This document shows, piece by piece, positions 28,691 to 38,335 of a stretch of 64,000 nucleotides of DNA. Location: positions 1,364,001-1,428,000 of the forward strand of contig CAWFFW010000001.1 in NCBI GenBank assembly GCA_963815305.1. The letters run 5' to 3'. Origin of the DNA: CAXBID01 sp963815305 (GTDB lineage Bacteria > Bacteroidota > Bacteroidia > Flavobacteriales > Flavobacteriaceae). Made by a program: the position numbers and the translations under genes. Under the pieces are notes generated by a model that saw only the letters and a list, made by a program, of their open reading frames with translations, was not told the DNA's origin and made no database searches. The first letter of the stretch is position 1. Each line of letters opens with the position of its first letter.

Positions 28691-29930
28691 ATGATGACAG
28701 AAAGTCAATTACTAAAAATAGCACAAGAATTTGGAAGCCCTGTTTATGTATATGATGCTAATAAAATAGAATCACAATACAAAAAATTAACCAGTGCCTT
28801 TAAAAGTGTGAAAAAATTAAAACTTAACTATGCGGTTAAGGCATTATCTAATATATCCATATTAAAGTTTTTTAATAATTTAGGTTCTGGAATAGACACC
28901 GTGTCTATTCAAGAGGTACAACTAGGTTTAGCAGCGGGTTTTAAACCAGAGCAAATTATTTTTACGCCTAATGGTGTGTCGCTATCAGAAGATAGAAGAA
29001 GCTGCAAAATTAGGTGTTAAAATCAATATTGATAATCTTTCAATATTAGAGCAATTTGGAACAAAACATCCCAAAACTCCAGTGTGTATTCGTATTAACC
29101 CACATGTTATGGCTGGTGGAAATGCAAATATTTCTGTGGGACATATTGATTCCAAATTCGGTATTTCCATACATCAAATCCCGCATATTTTAAGAATTGT
29201 TGAAAATACTAAAATGAATATCAATGGTATTCACATGCACACAGGAAGTGATATTTTAGATATTGAGGTATTTTTATATGCGAGTGAAATCCTTTTTGAT
29301 ACGGCAAAACAATTTAACAATTTAGAGTTTATCGATTTTGGATCAGGTTTTAAAGTGCCATACAAACAAGGAGATATTGAAACTAACATTGAAGAATTAG
29401 GCAAAAAACTATCAAAGCGCTTTAACGATTTTTGTAAAGAGTATGGCAAAGAATTAACCTTGGCTTTTGAACCTGGTAAATTTTTGGTTAGCGAATCTGG
29501 ATATTTTTTGACTGAGGTTAATGCAGTAAAACAAACCACATCTACTGTTTTTGCTCAAGTAGATTCTGGATTCAATCATCTTATTCGTCCTATGCTTTAT
29601 GGATCGCATCATGATATTATAAATATTTCAAACCTTAAAGGGCGTGAACGCTTTTATACCGTTGTTGGATATATTTGTGAAACGGACACTTTTGGTAATA
29701 ACCGACGCATTAAAGAAATAAACGAAGGGGATATTTTATGTTTTAAAAATGCTGGAGCTTATTGCTTCTCTATGGCTAGTAACTATAACTCACGCTTAAG
29801 GCCTGCCGAAGTTTTATGGTATCATGATGAAGCTCATTTAATAAGAAAAAGAGAAACTTTTGACGATATATTGCACAATCAAATTGAAGTTGATTTTGTT
29901 TCAAATAAACAAACTGCTTTGTCAAAATAA
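28691..29930 (+). CDS. lysA: Diaminopimelate decarboxylase, frameshifted at ~28986-28992
   Basis: The N-terminal frame (to 29020) shows GSPVYVYDANKIESQYKKL and the PLP-lysine motif LNYAVKALSN (Lys near residue 50). The continuation in the +1 frame, to 29930, carries IEEAAKLGVKINIDNLS, HMHTGSDI, FIDFGSGFKVPY, LAFEPGKFLVSESG, FNHLIRPMLYGSHH, CETDTFG and GAYCFSMASNYN. Group IV PLP decarboxylase, converting meso-diaminopimelate to lysine, the last step of lysine synthesis. Dropping one base from CAGAAG (28986-28991) gives ...VSLSEIEEAAKLG with no other change. LysA is expected to be needed in a free-living cell, so an assembly error or very recent mutation is likely. Confidence 0.9.
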
Positions 29931-29948
29931 AATCATTGTTCATAATGG

Positions 29949-29988
29949 AATCCTCTTTAAAGCAAACTAGTTTTAAAGAGGATTTTTT
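29949..29988 (+). terminator. Rho-independent terminator of lysA
   Basis: A perfect 13-bp stem AATCCTCTTTAAA / TTTAAAGAGGATT with a 10-base loop and a T-run. Confidence 0.9.
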
Positions 29989-30033
29989 GTTTAAATAAAC
30001 TATAATTCATAAGGTTAACTGAGTTAATACTTC

Positions 30034-30041
30034 TAAATTTG
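30034..30041 (+). promoter_or_regulatory. Bacteroidota -7 box of the fatty acid hydroxylase gene
   Basis: TAAATTTG, an exact TAnnTTTG, ends 19 bases before ATG 30061. Confidence 0.5.
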
Positions 30042-30060
30042 GAAAAAAAGAAAAATTATT

Positions 30061-30993
30061 ATGAATTTTACTAACCCATTAGTTTATGGAGTGCCTTGTT
30101 TTCTTGGTTTAATACTGGTTGAACTGGCATATAGTAGACATAATAAAGAAAAAAAAGATTTATATAAATGGAAGGATTTAGCGGCGAGTCTTACGATGGG
30201 TATTGGTTCAACTATTCTAGCGCCACTAACCAAAACCATTGCTGCCATTGTTCTCTTTGAGTTTGTTTACGAATTGTTTAACCCTATAGTTGATGGTGTA
30301 CGAACAAATATTATGGGTTGGGAATCTTTTGGGTATGCATGGTATATTTGGATTATTTGTCAGCTACTCGACGATTTTAGTTACTATTGGTTCCATAGGC
30401 AAAACCATAATGTTCGTATTCTTTGGGCTGCACATATTGTACATCATTCCTCAGATAATTTTAATTTAGGAACTGCCGTTAGAAATGGCTGGTTTACTAT
30501 TTTTTATAAACCTTTTTTTTATATGTGGATTCCCGCATTAGGTTTTCCTTCTGAAATGCTTGTTGTTTGTTTGGGTATTGAAGCCTTGTGGCAGTTTCAG
30601 CTTCATTCAGTGTATGTGCCAAAAATGGGAATTATTGAAAAAGTGTTCAATACCCATACCATGCACCAAGTACATCATGCTCAAAACATTGAGTATATGG
30701 ACAAAAATCACGGCGGTTTCTTAAATATTTTTGATAAAATCTTTGGAACTTGGAAAGAATTAGATGAAGACATTGATATAAAATATGGCGTTACAAAAGC
30801 ACCTAATTCATATAACCCGCTAGTTATTTTAACTCATGAATATAAAGATATCTGGAATGATATGAAAAAATCTCCGAACTGGTATCATAAATTCATGTAC
30901 GCTTTTGGTGCTCCAGGCTGGAGCCATGATGGAAGTACACTTACTATAAAGCAGCAACAACAATTACTTAAAACAAACAACAAAAAATTATAA
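30061..30993 (+). CDS. Sterol desaturase / fatty acid hydroxylase superfamily membrane protein
   Basis: 310 residues with hydrophobic segments near the N-terminus (~5-22, ~42-80) and mid-protein. Di-iron histidine boxes: HRQNH (~119-123), HIVHH (~133-137) and HTMHQVHH (~198-205). These mark the membrane hydroxylases/desaturases that use O2 and a di-iron centre on lipid substrates. The exact substrate (fatty acid, carotenoid, ornithine lipid or other) is not evident. Single gene with its own promoter box. Confidence 0.88.
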   Translation: MNFTNPLVYGVPCFLGLILVELAYSRHNKEKKDLYKWKDLAASLTMGIGSTILAPLTKTIAAIVLFEFVYELFNPIVDGVRTNIMGWESFGYAWYIWIICQLLDDFSYYWFHRQNHNVRILWAAHIVHHSSDNFNLGTAVRNGWFTIFYKPFFYMWIPALGFPSEMLVVCLGIEALWQFQLHSVYVPKMGIIEKVFNTHTMHQVHHAQNIEYMDKNHGGFLNIFDKIFGTWKELDEDIDIKYGVTKAPNSYNPLVILTHEYKDIWNDMKKSPNWYHKFMYAFGAPGWSHDGSTLTIKQQQQLLKTNNKKL

Positions 30994-31140
30994 TATCTTT
31001 TGATTGATTTTAAATAATTCACTTTATTAAAATCAATAATATTCAAAAAATTTGTTAATATTCGATAATTTATATATCATTACGTAAGATTCTCTCCCTA
31101 GGTCTTTTTTAAGTTGAATTTATTTTTGATTAAAGACTTT

Positions 31141-33063
31141 ATGCCAAATTCTATTATTACATTCTTCTTTAAATTAAAGATCGTATGGCTATTCACTCTA
31201 TTATGTGTTGAGTTTTCATTTTCACAAAATGCTACTATAGATAGCCTTAATGTGTTATTTAACAAGGAAACAAACGATGCAAAAAAATTAAAACTTTTAG
31301 AAGACATAACAACGGTTGCTTTCAATACTGATTTGAAAAAAGCAATTGTTTATGCAAGAAAAGCTGTTAAATTGGCTAATAAATTAGATAATAAAACATG
31401 GCAACCTATATTTAATGAAACCAAAGGTAGAATACACGCCAATTTACTAGAACTAGATTCTGCAACATACCACTTTGATAAAGCATGGCATCAATATATC
31501 GCCATAGATAATAAAAAGGGACAGGCAACAACTCTTTTTAAAATGGGTTGGGTTTATAAAAAAAGAGGTGATTTAGAAAATGCTATGCAAAGTGATCTTA
31601 AAGCTTTGAAACTGATGGAATCTATAAACTATAAACCTGGTATTGCGGGAGCAAATACAAGAATATCAGAAGATTTATGTAGACAAGAAAGATACCAAGA
31701 AGCCTTAGAGTATGCCAAAAGAAATATTGAGTTTTGCATAAAAAATGATTTAAAAGAAGAGCTTGTTTATAGCTATACGAATGCAGGAAGTGCATGTATT
31801 GCTATGAATAATCCAGAAGAATCGTTTTTCTATTCTGATAAAGCACTCGGATTAGCAAAATCTTTAGGCCTTAACTCTATGCATTTATGCGATTTCCTGA
31901 ATGACCGAGGTAACGCCCTTAAAAGACTAGGTCGTTATGAGGACGCTTTGCTTGACTATGAACATGCTTTAAATTTAGCAAACCAAACAAACTACAAAAA
32001 TGCTTCTTTTACCGTTATTGCTAATTTAGGAGAAATTCACCTTTTAAAAGGCAATTATAATGAAGCCTTAAAACACCAACTTAAGTATGTTAAATTACAA
32101 GAAGAAGATCAAGATTTCACGAACTTAACAGAAAACTACGGGCATATAAGCACGACTTATGAAAAAATGGGAAATTACCCTTTAGCTTTAGAATACCAAA
32201 AAAAAGCCAGAATTATTAGAGATCAAACTGCCAAAATGGAAAGCGACAAAAACATGTCGAATCTTTTAACTAAGTATGAAACAGAAAAGAAAGAACATAC
32301 AATAGCATCACAAAAAACACAATTGGTACAACAACGTTTGGTACAGTGGCTTAGTATTGGTTTTGCGTGCTTACTTTTAGGTTTCTTATTTTTTGGATAC
32401 AGAAGTTATGTAGCCAGAGCCAAAACCAATCGGTTATTAGCGGCCAAAAACCAGCAAAATGAATTACTACTGAAAGAAATTCATCACCGTGTTAAAAACA
32501 ACCTTGAACTTGTTAAAAGCCTTATTGCATTACAGTCGGCACAATTAGAAGACTCACCCACAAAAGATGCTATGATAGCTAGTCAAAACCGTGTACAATC
32601 TATGGGTATTATACATCAAAAATTATATCAAGGTGAACATTTGGGAAGCATAGAAATGAAAGATTATTTTCTTAATTTAGGTGAGGGTATTTTAGACACG
32701 TTTAATGCAGATGATAAAGTAAAAATTGAATATGCTATGGACAAGCTAGAATTAGATGTAGACACTGCAGTGCCCATTGGTTTAATTGTTAATGAATTGC
32801 TTACAAATGCTCTAAAATACGCCTTCCCTGAAAGTTCAAAAGGAAATATTTCCATTAGTTTATCAAAATCCAACTCAGAAACACTCACCTTAAAAGTAGC
32901 TGATAACGGAATAGGCAAAATAACAGGTTTGGCCTCTAAAGGAACGGGGTTTGGCTCCCAACTCATAAAATTACTAACCCAACAACTTAATGGCGAAATG
33001 ACAAAGGATTCTGAAGATGGAACTTCTATTTTATTTCATTTTAAATTAAACACGGCGGCTTAA
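31141..33063 (+). CDS. TPR-containing sensor histidine kinase (HisKA_2 type)
   Basis: The start is placed at ATG 31141, which gives a signal peptide (IVWLFTLLCVEFSFSQ). A periplasmic array of TPR-like repeats follows (~residues 60-370: MGWVYKKRGDLENAM, RLGRYEDALLDYEHAL, LLKGNYNEALKHQL, KMGNYPLALEYQKKA). One membrane helix lies at WLSIGFACLLLGFLFFGYR (~405-423). The cytoplasmic part has the H-box LLLKEIHHRVKNNLELVKSL, an N-box VNELLTNALKYAF and G-boxes VADNGIGK and GTGFGSQLI. This is the HisKA_2/HWE-like architecture common in Bacteroidota. It is followed by a paralogue and by a LytTR regulator, the probable phosphorylation target. Confidence 0.9.
   Translation: MPNSIITFFFKLKIVWLFTLLCVEFSFSQNATIDSLNVLFNKETNDAKKLKLLEDITTVAFNTDLKKAIVYARKAVKLANKLDNKTWQPIFNETKGRIHANLLELDSATYHFDKAWHQYIAIDNKKGQATTLFKMGWVYKKRGDLENAMQSDLKALKLMESINYKPGIAGANTRISEDLCRQERYQEALEYAKRNIEFCIKNDLKEELVYSYTNAGSACIAMNNPEESFFYSDKALGLAKSLGLNSMHLCDFLNDRGNALKRLGRYEDALLDYEHALNLANQTNYKNASFTVIANLGEIHLLKGNYNEALKHQLKYVKLQEEDQDFTNLTENYGHISTTYEKMGNYPLALEYQKKARIIRDQTAKMESDKNMSNLLTKYETEKKEHTIASQKTQLVQQRLVQWLSIGFACLLLGFLFFGYRSYVARAKTNRLLAAKNQQNELLLKEIHHRVKNNLELVKSLIALQSAQLEDSPTKDAMIASQNRVQSMGIIHQKLYQGEHLGSIEMKDYFLNLGEGILDTFNADDKVKIEYAMDKLELDVDTAVPIGLIVNELLTNALKYAFPESSKGNISISLSKSNSETLTLKVADNGIGKITGLASKGTGFGSQLIKLLTQQLNGEMTKDSEDGTSILFHFKLNTAA
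32461..33063 (+). repeat. 603-bp duplicated kinase-domain segment, copy 1
   Basis: Aligns without any insertion or deletion to 34456-35058. The 3' two thirds are nearly identical; for example 32879-32985 differs by about one base from its partner. Confidence 0.85.
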
Positions 33064-33108
33064 AAACTAAACGATAACTTTTCAAATTCAAAACAGTATA
33101 AAATAAAG

Positions 33109-34992
33109 ATGAAAATAAAATTAGGCATCTTTTTAGTTCTTGTAATTAATTTTGCCTTTGGGCAGAATGATACGGATGTGTTTTTAAACCAAAGCAAAAC
33201 ATATCAAGATAAAGCAGTGTGGTTTAATTTTATACCCCAATACAATCAAGATAGCAGCCGCTATTATTTTGATAAAGCAATACATCGTCTTGATGAAAAT
33301 AAAATAACCCATTTAGAGCAATTAGGGAACATTTATAAAGATATGATTATCTATTCTACAACTGAAGATCAATTGGAACTGAATGCACAAAAGGGATGGG
33401 AGTTTATTTCGAAGCTATCTGACAAAGTAGAAAAATATCGTATTCTTAAATTTGATTATCTTGCTTTATGGGCAATTTTAATTAAAATAGATGTGGTTGG
33501 TCAGAAAGAATCTCTAGAATTATTCACAAAAGCAGTTGGTTATCTTAAATCTATAGAAAACAAAGATTTACAAGCAAGGGCATTTATGTACAAAGGTATT
33601 TTTCACTATAAATATGGGATTACAGATGAGCAAGAATTGGTGCATCAATATTTAATCAAAAGTAATAATTATTACAAATCCCATCTATCAGAAAAAAATA
33701 AATGGCATTTTTTTACTACAAATTTATTCTTGACTGTATTTCATACTGACAAAAATAATGACTCTGTTAGCCATTACTTAACAAACTTAAAATCCAGTAT
33801 AAAAGATCACCAAACTCCATACGCTTATTCATGGTATTATTCTAAAGTTGGTCGCGAATTAATAACCCACCCGCCAACAGGGAAAGATAACATTAGCCCT
33901 ATCCAATATGCAGAAGGTAGAAAAAACATCATGAAAGCTATTGAAGTTATGGAAACCTACAATAAAGACACCAGTATTTATCCTTTCTGCTATGGATTAC
34001 TTGCTGATCTTGACCTAAACGACAAAAAATATGACTCTGCCATTACATATTATAAAAAATCTAGAGAATTCCATTTAGAACATAAAGACGCAAAACCAGC
34101 AATTAGTATGCTTTTCTACATTGGTAAAGCATACGAAAAAAAGGGCGATTTGGTAAACGCACTAAAATACAAAGAACAATATTATTTAGAATCACTTGAT
34201 TTAGCAAAAGAAACAAACGAAAGAAGTTTGCGTGAAAATGAATTAGCAGCAAATTTAAGTAAGCAAAACGATGAACTTGGGCGAAAACAAATGCAACAAC
34301 AACTATTTATTATCGCTTTATTTATTGGCTCTCTTTTATTAGGTCTGGTGTACCGTAATTATCGACTTAAAAGAAAATCCAGTCTAATACTCGAAAAAAC
34401 AAACAATGAGTTAGAAAATAAAAATAATTTACTGGACGTCAGAAATGCAGAAAATGAATTGTTACTGAAAGAAATTCATCATCGCGTTAAAAATAATTTA
34501 GAACTTGTTAAAAGTTTAATCTCATTACAATCGGCACAATTGGAAGATTCGGCAACAAAAGATGCTATGATTGCTAGTCAAAACCGTGTACAATCCATGG
34601 GTATTATACATCAAAAATTATATCAAGGTGAAAATTTGGGAAGCATTGAAATGAAAGACTATTTTCTTAATTTAGGGGAAAGTATTTTAGATACCTATAA
34701 TGCAGATGATAAAGTAAAAATTGAATATGCTATGGATAACCTAGAATTAGATGTAGACACTGCGGTGCCCATTGGTTTAATTGTTAATGAATTGCTTACA
34801 AATGCTCTAAAATATGCTTTCCCTGAAAGTTCAAAAGGAAATATTTCAATTAGTTTATCAAAATCCAACTCAGAAACACTCACCTTAAAAGTAGCTGATA
34901 ACGGAATAGGCAAAATAACAGGTTTGGACTCTAAAGGAACGGGGTTTGGCTCCCAACTCATAAAATTACTAACCCAACAACTTAACGGCTAA
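33109..34992 (+). CDS. TPR-containing sensor histidine kinase, paralogue, truncated by a nonsense codon
   Basis: The signal peptide begins MKIKLGIFLVLVINFAFGQ. A helical/TPR-like sensor region (~20-380), unlike that of the upstream kinase in sequence, is followed by a membrane helix (LFIIALFIGSLLLGLVYRN, ~398-416) and a short coiled coil. The kinase core (EIHHRVKNNLELVKSL, VNELLTNALKYAF, VADNGIGK, GTGFGSQLI) is almost identical to that of its neighbour. TAA at 34990 replaces the GAA of the paralogue, then the same frame continues open through VLFHFKLNTAA to a TAA at 35056. The protein therefore lacks 22 residues, including the last beta strand of the ATPase domain. It may be impaired or simply tolerate the loss. 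Confidence 0.88.
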   Translation: MKIKLGIFLVLVINFAFGQNDTDVFLNQSKTYQDKAVWFNFIPQYNQDSSRYYFDKAIHRLDENKITHLEQLGNIYKDMIIYSTTEDQLELNAQKGWEFISKLSDKVEKYRILKFDYLALWAILIKIDVVGQKESLELFTKAVGYLKSIENKDLQARAFMYKGIFHYKYGITDEQELVHQYLIKSNNYYKSHLSEKNKWHFFTTNLFLTVFHTDKNNDSVSHYLTNLKSSIKDHQTPYAYSWYYSKVGRELITHPPTGKDNISPIQYAEGRKNIMKAIEVMETYNKDTSIYPFCYGLLADLDLNDKKYDSAITYYKKSREFHLEHKDAKPAISMLFYIGKAYEKKGDLVNALKYKEQYYLESLDLAKETNERSLRENELAANLSKQNDELGRKQMQQQLFIIALFIGSLLLGLVYRNYRLKRKSSLILEKTNNELENKNNLLDVRNAENELLLKEIHHRVKNNLELVKSLISLQSAQLEDSATKDAMIASQNRVQSMGIIHQKLYQGENLGSIEMKDYFLNLGESILDTYNADDKVKIEYAMDNLELDVDTAVPIGLIVNELLTNALKYAFPESSKGNISISLSKSNSETLTLKVADNGIGKITGLDSKGTGFGSQLIKLLTQQLNG

Positions 34993-35058
34993 ATAACAGA
35001 AGATTCTGAAGATGGAACTTCTGTTTTATTTCATTTTAAATTAAACACGGCGGCTTAA
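34456..35058 (+). repeat. 603-bp duplicated kinase-domain segment, copy 2
   Basis: Partner of 32461-33063. It ends exactly at the ancestral stop codon, one base before the next gene's ATG, and includes the nonsense change at 34990. Confidence 0.85.
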
Positions 35059-35796
35059 ATGGCAACAAAAGCAAAAATTTTAATTGTAGAAGATGAAATG
35101 ATAATTGCTGCAAACATTTCGCTACAACTTTCCTCACTAGGTTATGACGTTACAGGCATTATTCCAAGAGGAGAAGAAGCGTTACTTCATATTGAGGGGC
35201 AACTACCAGATATAGTTTTATTAGATATTAATTTAAAAGGGAATTTGGATGGCGTTGAGACCGCTCAAATTATGCAAAAAACAAATAATATTCCCATTAT
35301 TTATTTAACAGCGAATTCTGATGAAGCTCATTTTAATCGCGCAAAATCTACAAACCCTTATGCTTTCATTTCCAAACCTTTCAAAAAATTAGATTTAGAG
35401 CGCGCCATAGAATTAACCATAAACCTTGTGAATTCTGAAAAAGAACAACATATTCCAATTGAAAAAACAGTACCTTTTATTTTAAGCGACAGTATTTTTG
35501 TAAGACATCTTGAGAACATGGTTCGAGTTGATATAAAAGATATTTTATACATTGAAGCAGAGCGAAACTATTGTCGGATATATTCCAAAACAAAAGAATA
35601 TTTGTTAGTCATGACGTTAAAAGACCTTGACGAAAAATTACCTCAAAAGCATTTTATCAGAGTACATCGCTCGTTTATTATTAACCTCTCTCAAATTGAT
35701 GAAGTCGCCACAAGCCATATTGTTATTGCTAAAAAAGCCATTCCTGTAAGCAAAACGCTTAAAGAAGAACTCCTAAACAGATTACAAACTATTTAG
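35059..35796 (+). CDS. LytTR-family response regulator
   Basis: 245 residues. The receiver domain has ILIVEDEMI (acidic pair ~10-12), the phospho-acceptor in IVLLDINLKG (~56), the switch residue in IIYLTANSD (Thr ~86) and the Lys of FISKPFKK (~107). The LytTR DNA-binding domain (~150-245) has YIEAERNYCRIYSK, HFIRVHRSFIINLSQI and AIPVSKTLKEELL. It starts right after the ancestral kinase stop codon, so it belongs to the same operon. The partner is inferred to be one or both TPR kinases upstream. The receiver is of the LytR/AlgR-like type that pairs with HisKA_2 kinases. Confidence 0.93.
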   Translation: MATKAKILIVEDEMIIAANISLQLSSLGYDVTGIIPRGEEALLHIEGQLPDIVLLDINLKGNLDGVETAQIMQKTNNIPIIYLTANSDEAHFNRAKSTNPYAFISKPFKKLDLERAIELTINLVNSEKEQHIPIEKTVPFILSDSIFVRHLENMVRVDIKDILYIEAERNYCRIYSKTKEYLLVMTLKDLDEKLPQKHFIRVHRSFIINLSQIDEVATSHIVIAKKAIPVSKTLKEELLNRLQTI

Positions 35797-36097
35797 ACAA
35801 CATCTACACTATATATTTTTTGCTCTGATAAATATACTATAGTCTTCGGACAGTAAAACACCCCTTTCGTCCCACATCCCTTTTATTATACTCTAATGTT
35901 CAGTTACTTCGAGGTAACAACCAACCAAAACCTCATAATATCTTTTAATTAAGATTTATGAGGTTTAAATAGAAAACATATCATATTAACAGGCAGTTTA
36001 GAAAAATTAGCAATAAACTATTCTAATTATCATTTTTTATTGAGTTAGTCACCAATACAACTGAAAAAAATGCCTGTTTTTTTTAAAATAGTGAACC
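35797..36097. other. 301-base intergenic region
   Basis: Contains an imperfect palindrome GTTACTTC/GAGGTAAC (35903-35918) and the hairpin at 35928-35966. No gene seen. Confidence 0.4.
35928..35966 (+). terminator. Strong hairpin, probable terminator of the kinase/LytTR operon
   Basis: Arms AAACCTCATAATATCTT and AAGATTTATGAGGTTT pair over 16 bases with one bulge and a 6-base loop. The tail is not a pure T-run, so the termination role is likely but not certain. Confidence 0.55.
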
Positions 36098-37042
36098 ATG
36101 AGAAAAGTGGGAATTATCGGAGGCGCTGGTTTTATAGGAAGCCATGTTACAAAACAATTTTTAGAGAATGGATTTGAAGCAAAAGTTTCCACAACCGATA
36201 TTTCAAAAAAGGGAAAATATGAACATTTAATGAATTTAAATTTTTCCGATCATTTACATATCAGCGAATTAAATGTGGAAAATAAAATTCAATTAAAAGA
36301 ATTTGTAAAAGATTGCGATATTGTTATTCATGGAGGTACGCCATTTCAGTTGGATATTGAAAATGCACAGAAAGAACTTTTTGATCCCACCATAAAAGGC
36401 ACTGAAAACTTTTTAGAGGTTATAAGTAAAACCCCAACCGTTGATAAAGTGGTTTTAATAGCTTCAGTGGCTGCATGGAATACAAATTTCCCGATGCCGG
36501 CAGGCGGTAAAACAATTACTGATACTGTAAGCGAAAACGACTCACCGTTCATGAGTAATGAGAGTCATCCATACGCACAAGCAAAATTTATTGCAAATAA
36601 AACCGTAAATAACTTCATACAAACACATCCAAATCTTGATTTTGAAATTACCAGTGTGTCACCCGTAGGTGTTTTTGGAGAATCTTTATCACAAAGAGAA
36701 GATTCTACCTCAACTAGCTTGCAGTATCTAATAAAAAACAAGCTCGCTCCTAACCCATTCATACACATGCTTTTTGATAAAGATGTTGAAATGGCTATTG
36801 TTGATGTTAAGGATGTAGCATTGGGTATCTATAGAGCTGCAACCCTTCCTGGTTTACATGGTAAGAATTATTTATTGAGTAGCGAAACCTATACTATGTC
36901 AGATATATCATTGATGTTAAACCATAAAAAACCAAACCATTCAGCTAAAATAATTTATCAAAATACGTTAGCTAAAATTGATTTAGGGTTAACATTTAAA
37001 TCGGTAAAATCAACATTAAATCAATACTCAGTCAAACAATAA
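36098..37042 (+). CDS. NAD(P)-dependent extended SDR / epimerase-like protein
   Basis: 314 residues. Rossmann motif GIIGGAGFIGSH (~5-16), CDIVIHGGTPF (~75), VLIASVAAW and the catalytic pair in YAQAKFIANK (Tyr ~159, Lys ~163). The C-terminal half (VSPVGVFGE, VKDVALGIYRAA, YTMSDISLMLN) is typical of dihydroflavonol-reductase-like extended SDRs. The substrate is unknown. It is the first gene of a same-strand series running to 45314, 31 bases before the next gene. Confidence 0.85.
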   Translation: MRKVGIIGGAGFIGSHVTKQFLENGFEAKVSTTDISKKGKYEHLMNLNFSDHLHISELNVENKIQLKEFVKDCDIVIHGGTPFQLDIENAQKELFDPTIKGTENFLEVISKTPTVDKVVLIASVAAWNTNFPMPAGGKTITDTVSENDSPFMSNESHPYAQAKFIANKTVNNFIQTHPNLDFEITSVSPVGVFGESLSQREDSTSTSLQYLIKNKLAPNPFIHMLFDKDVEMAIVDVKDVALGIYRAATLPGLHGKNYLLSSETYTMSDISLMLNHKKPNHSAKIIYQNTLAKIDLGLTFKSVKSTLNQYSVKQ

Positions 37043-37073
37043 AAATAATTAATTAACCATAAATTTTAAAACA

Positions 37074-38021
37074 ATGAAAAAAACAACATTATTATTAGTA
37101 TTTATTTTCTCATGTATAATGGCAACATTTGGTCAGAAAAAAACAAATGGAACTGTATATATAGACCATCCGGCAATTAAAATAGTTGAAGCCATGACTG
37201 ATGCCTTTGTAAAAGGAGATTCGACGAAAGTAGCTAGTTATTTAGCTGATGATTTTAAGGCTTATAATGGCGTAAGTACTAACCCAAGAGATAAAGGGCA
37301 AGATAAAGCGTCATTTACAAAAAGTGTTATGGGTTGGAACGATGCCTTAGATTATTTTTCTATCACACCAACTAAAGGTGCTTATCCCGATGCTATAGAA
37401 TATAAAAAGGACAACAATAACGATGTTGTTTGGGTACAAACTTGGGAGGATTTAAAAGGAGTTCATAAGAAAACAGGAGTAAAAATAAACCAACCTGTAC
37501 ATAGACTTTATGTGGTAAATAAAAACAATAAGATACAAACCGTAATAAATTACGGAAATACAGATATTATGTCTGAAATTAACAAAAGCTACGTGAATAG
37601 AACAAATGGTAAAATTTATAATCACCACGATAATATTAATACCGTTCGTAAAATAAACTACGCCTATGAAAATTCAGATTTGGAAAAAACCATGAGTTTT
37701 TATCATGATGATGCTACATTTTCTGATATTAATATGGAATTTGGGAAATCTCTAACCAAAGCTGAAATAACACCGATGTGGCAAAAGTTTTTGGATGATT
37801 ATGAAATAGTAAGTATTGATATGATAGGATATCCTGATTATTTGGAATACGAAATGGGGAATGGTCGAGAAGTTTTATCATGGTGGAACTATCGTTTAAT
37901 ACGTAAATCTGACAAGAAAGCACTTTCTGTACCTTTTCACTTTAGTGATAGCTTTGATGCCGATGGGAAAATAGTGTCTGAAATGATTTATTACAGTCCA
38001 ACATTATTAACTGCTAAATAA
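37074..38021 (+). CDS. Secreted protein with two NTF2-like domains
   Basis: 315 residues with a signal peptide (KKTTLLLVFIFSCIMATFGQ). Two NTF2/SnoaL-like halves: ~25-165 (IVEAMTDAFVKGDSTKVASY, VVWVQTWEDLKG) and ~185-310 (INYAYENSDLEKTMSFYHDD, VLSWWNYRLIRKSD). NTF2-like proteins form a cone with a ligand pocket and occur as enzymes or binding proteins, so no reaction can be assigned. Located between an SDR gene and a terminator. Confidence 0.8.
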   Translation: MKKTTLLLVFIFSCIMATFGQKKTNGTVYIDHPAIKIVEAMTDAFVKGDSTKVASYLADDFKAYNGVSTNPRDKGQDKASFTKSVMGWNDALDYFSITPTKGAYPDAIEYKKDNNNDVVWVQTWEDLKGVHKKTGVKINQPVHRLYVVNKNNKIQTVINYGNTDIMSEINKSYVNRTNGKIYNHHDNINTVRKINYAYENSDLEKTMSFYHDDATFSDINMEFGKSLTKAEITPMWQKFLDDYEIVSIDMIGYPDYLEYEMGNGREVLSWWNYRLIRKSDKKALSVPFHFSDSFDADGKIVSEMIYYSPTLLTAK

Positions 38022-38036
38022 AAAGCTTTATGTTTT

Positions 38037-38068
38037 AAGGCAGTTTTTAAATTAAAAACTGCCTTTTA
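38037..38068 (+). terminator. Rho-independent terminator
   Basis: The 14-bp stem AAGGCAGTTTTTAA / TTAAAAACTGCCTT with a single-base loop, followed by TTATTTTAT. It closes the SDR-NTF2 unit. Confidence 0.85.
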
Positions 38069-38335
38069 TTTTATAATAAATATGATGTAATCATTAATAA
38101 CTATGTGCTATATAAAACAGCACAAATAAAGCGTTTAAATTTTAAAAATTTTTTTAAAAATTTTCAAATATCCAAGTGTTTACGTAACGGGTGCATTACA
38201 TTTTCCACCAAGTTCAATTAATCATCTTAAATGAAGAATGTTGTTATAAAGCTATGTTATCTTCATCTTAAAAACTCTTCTATAGTGTTAATATAATAGA
38301 TGATAAAGGATGTAAATTAACCAAAACTAACCAAT
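38069..38335. other. Non-coding gap before the MFS gene
   Basis: AT-rich, with no exact -7 box or operator recognised. It must hold the promoter of the 38336-40551 genes. Confidence 0.35.
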
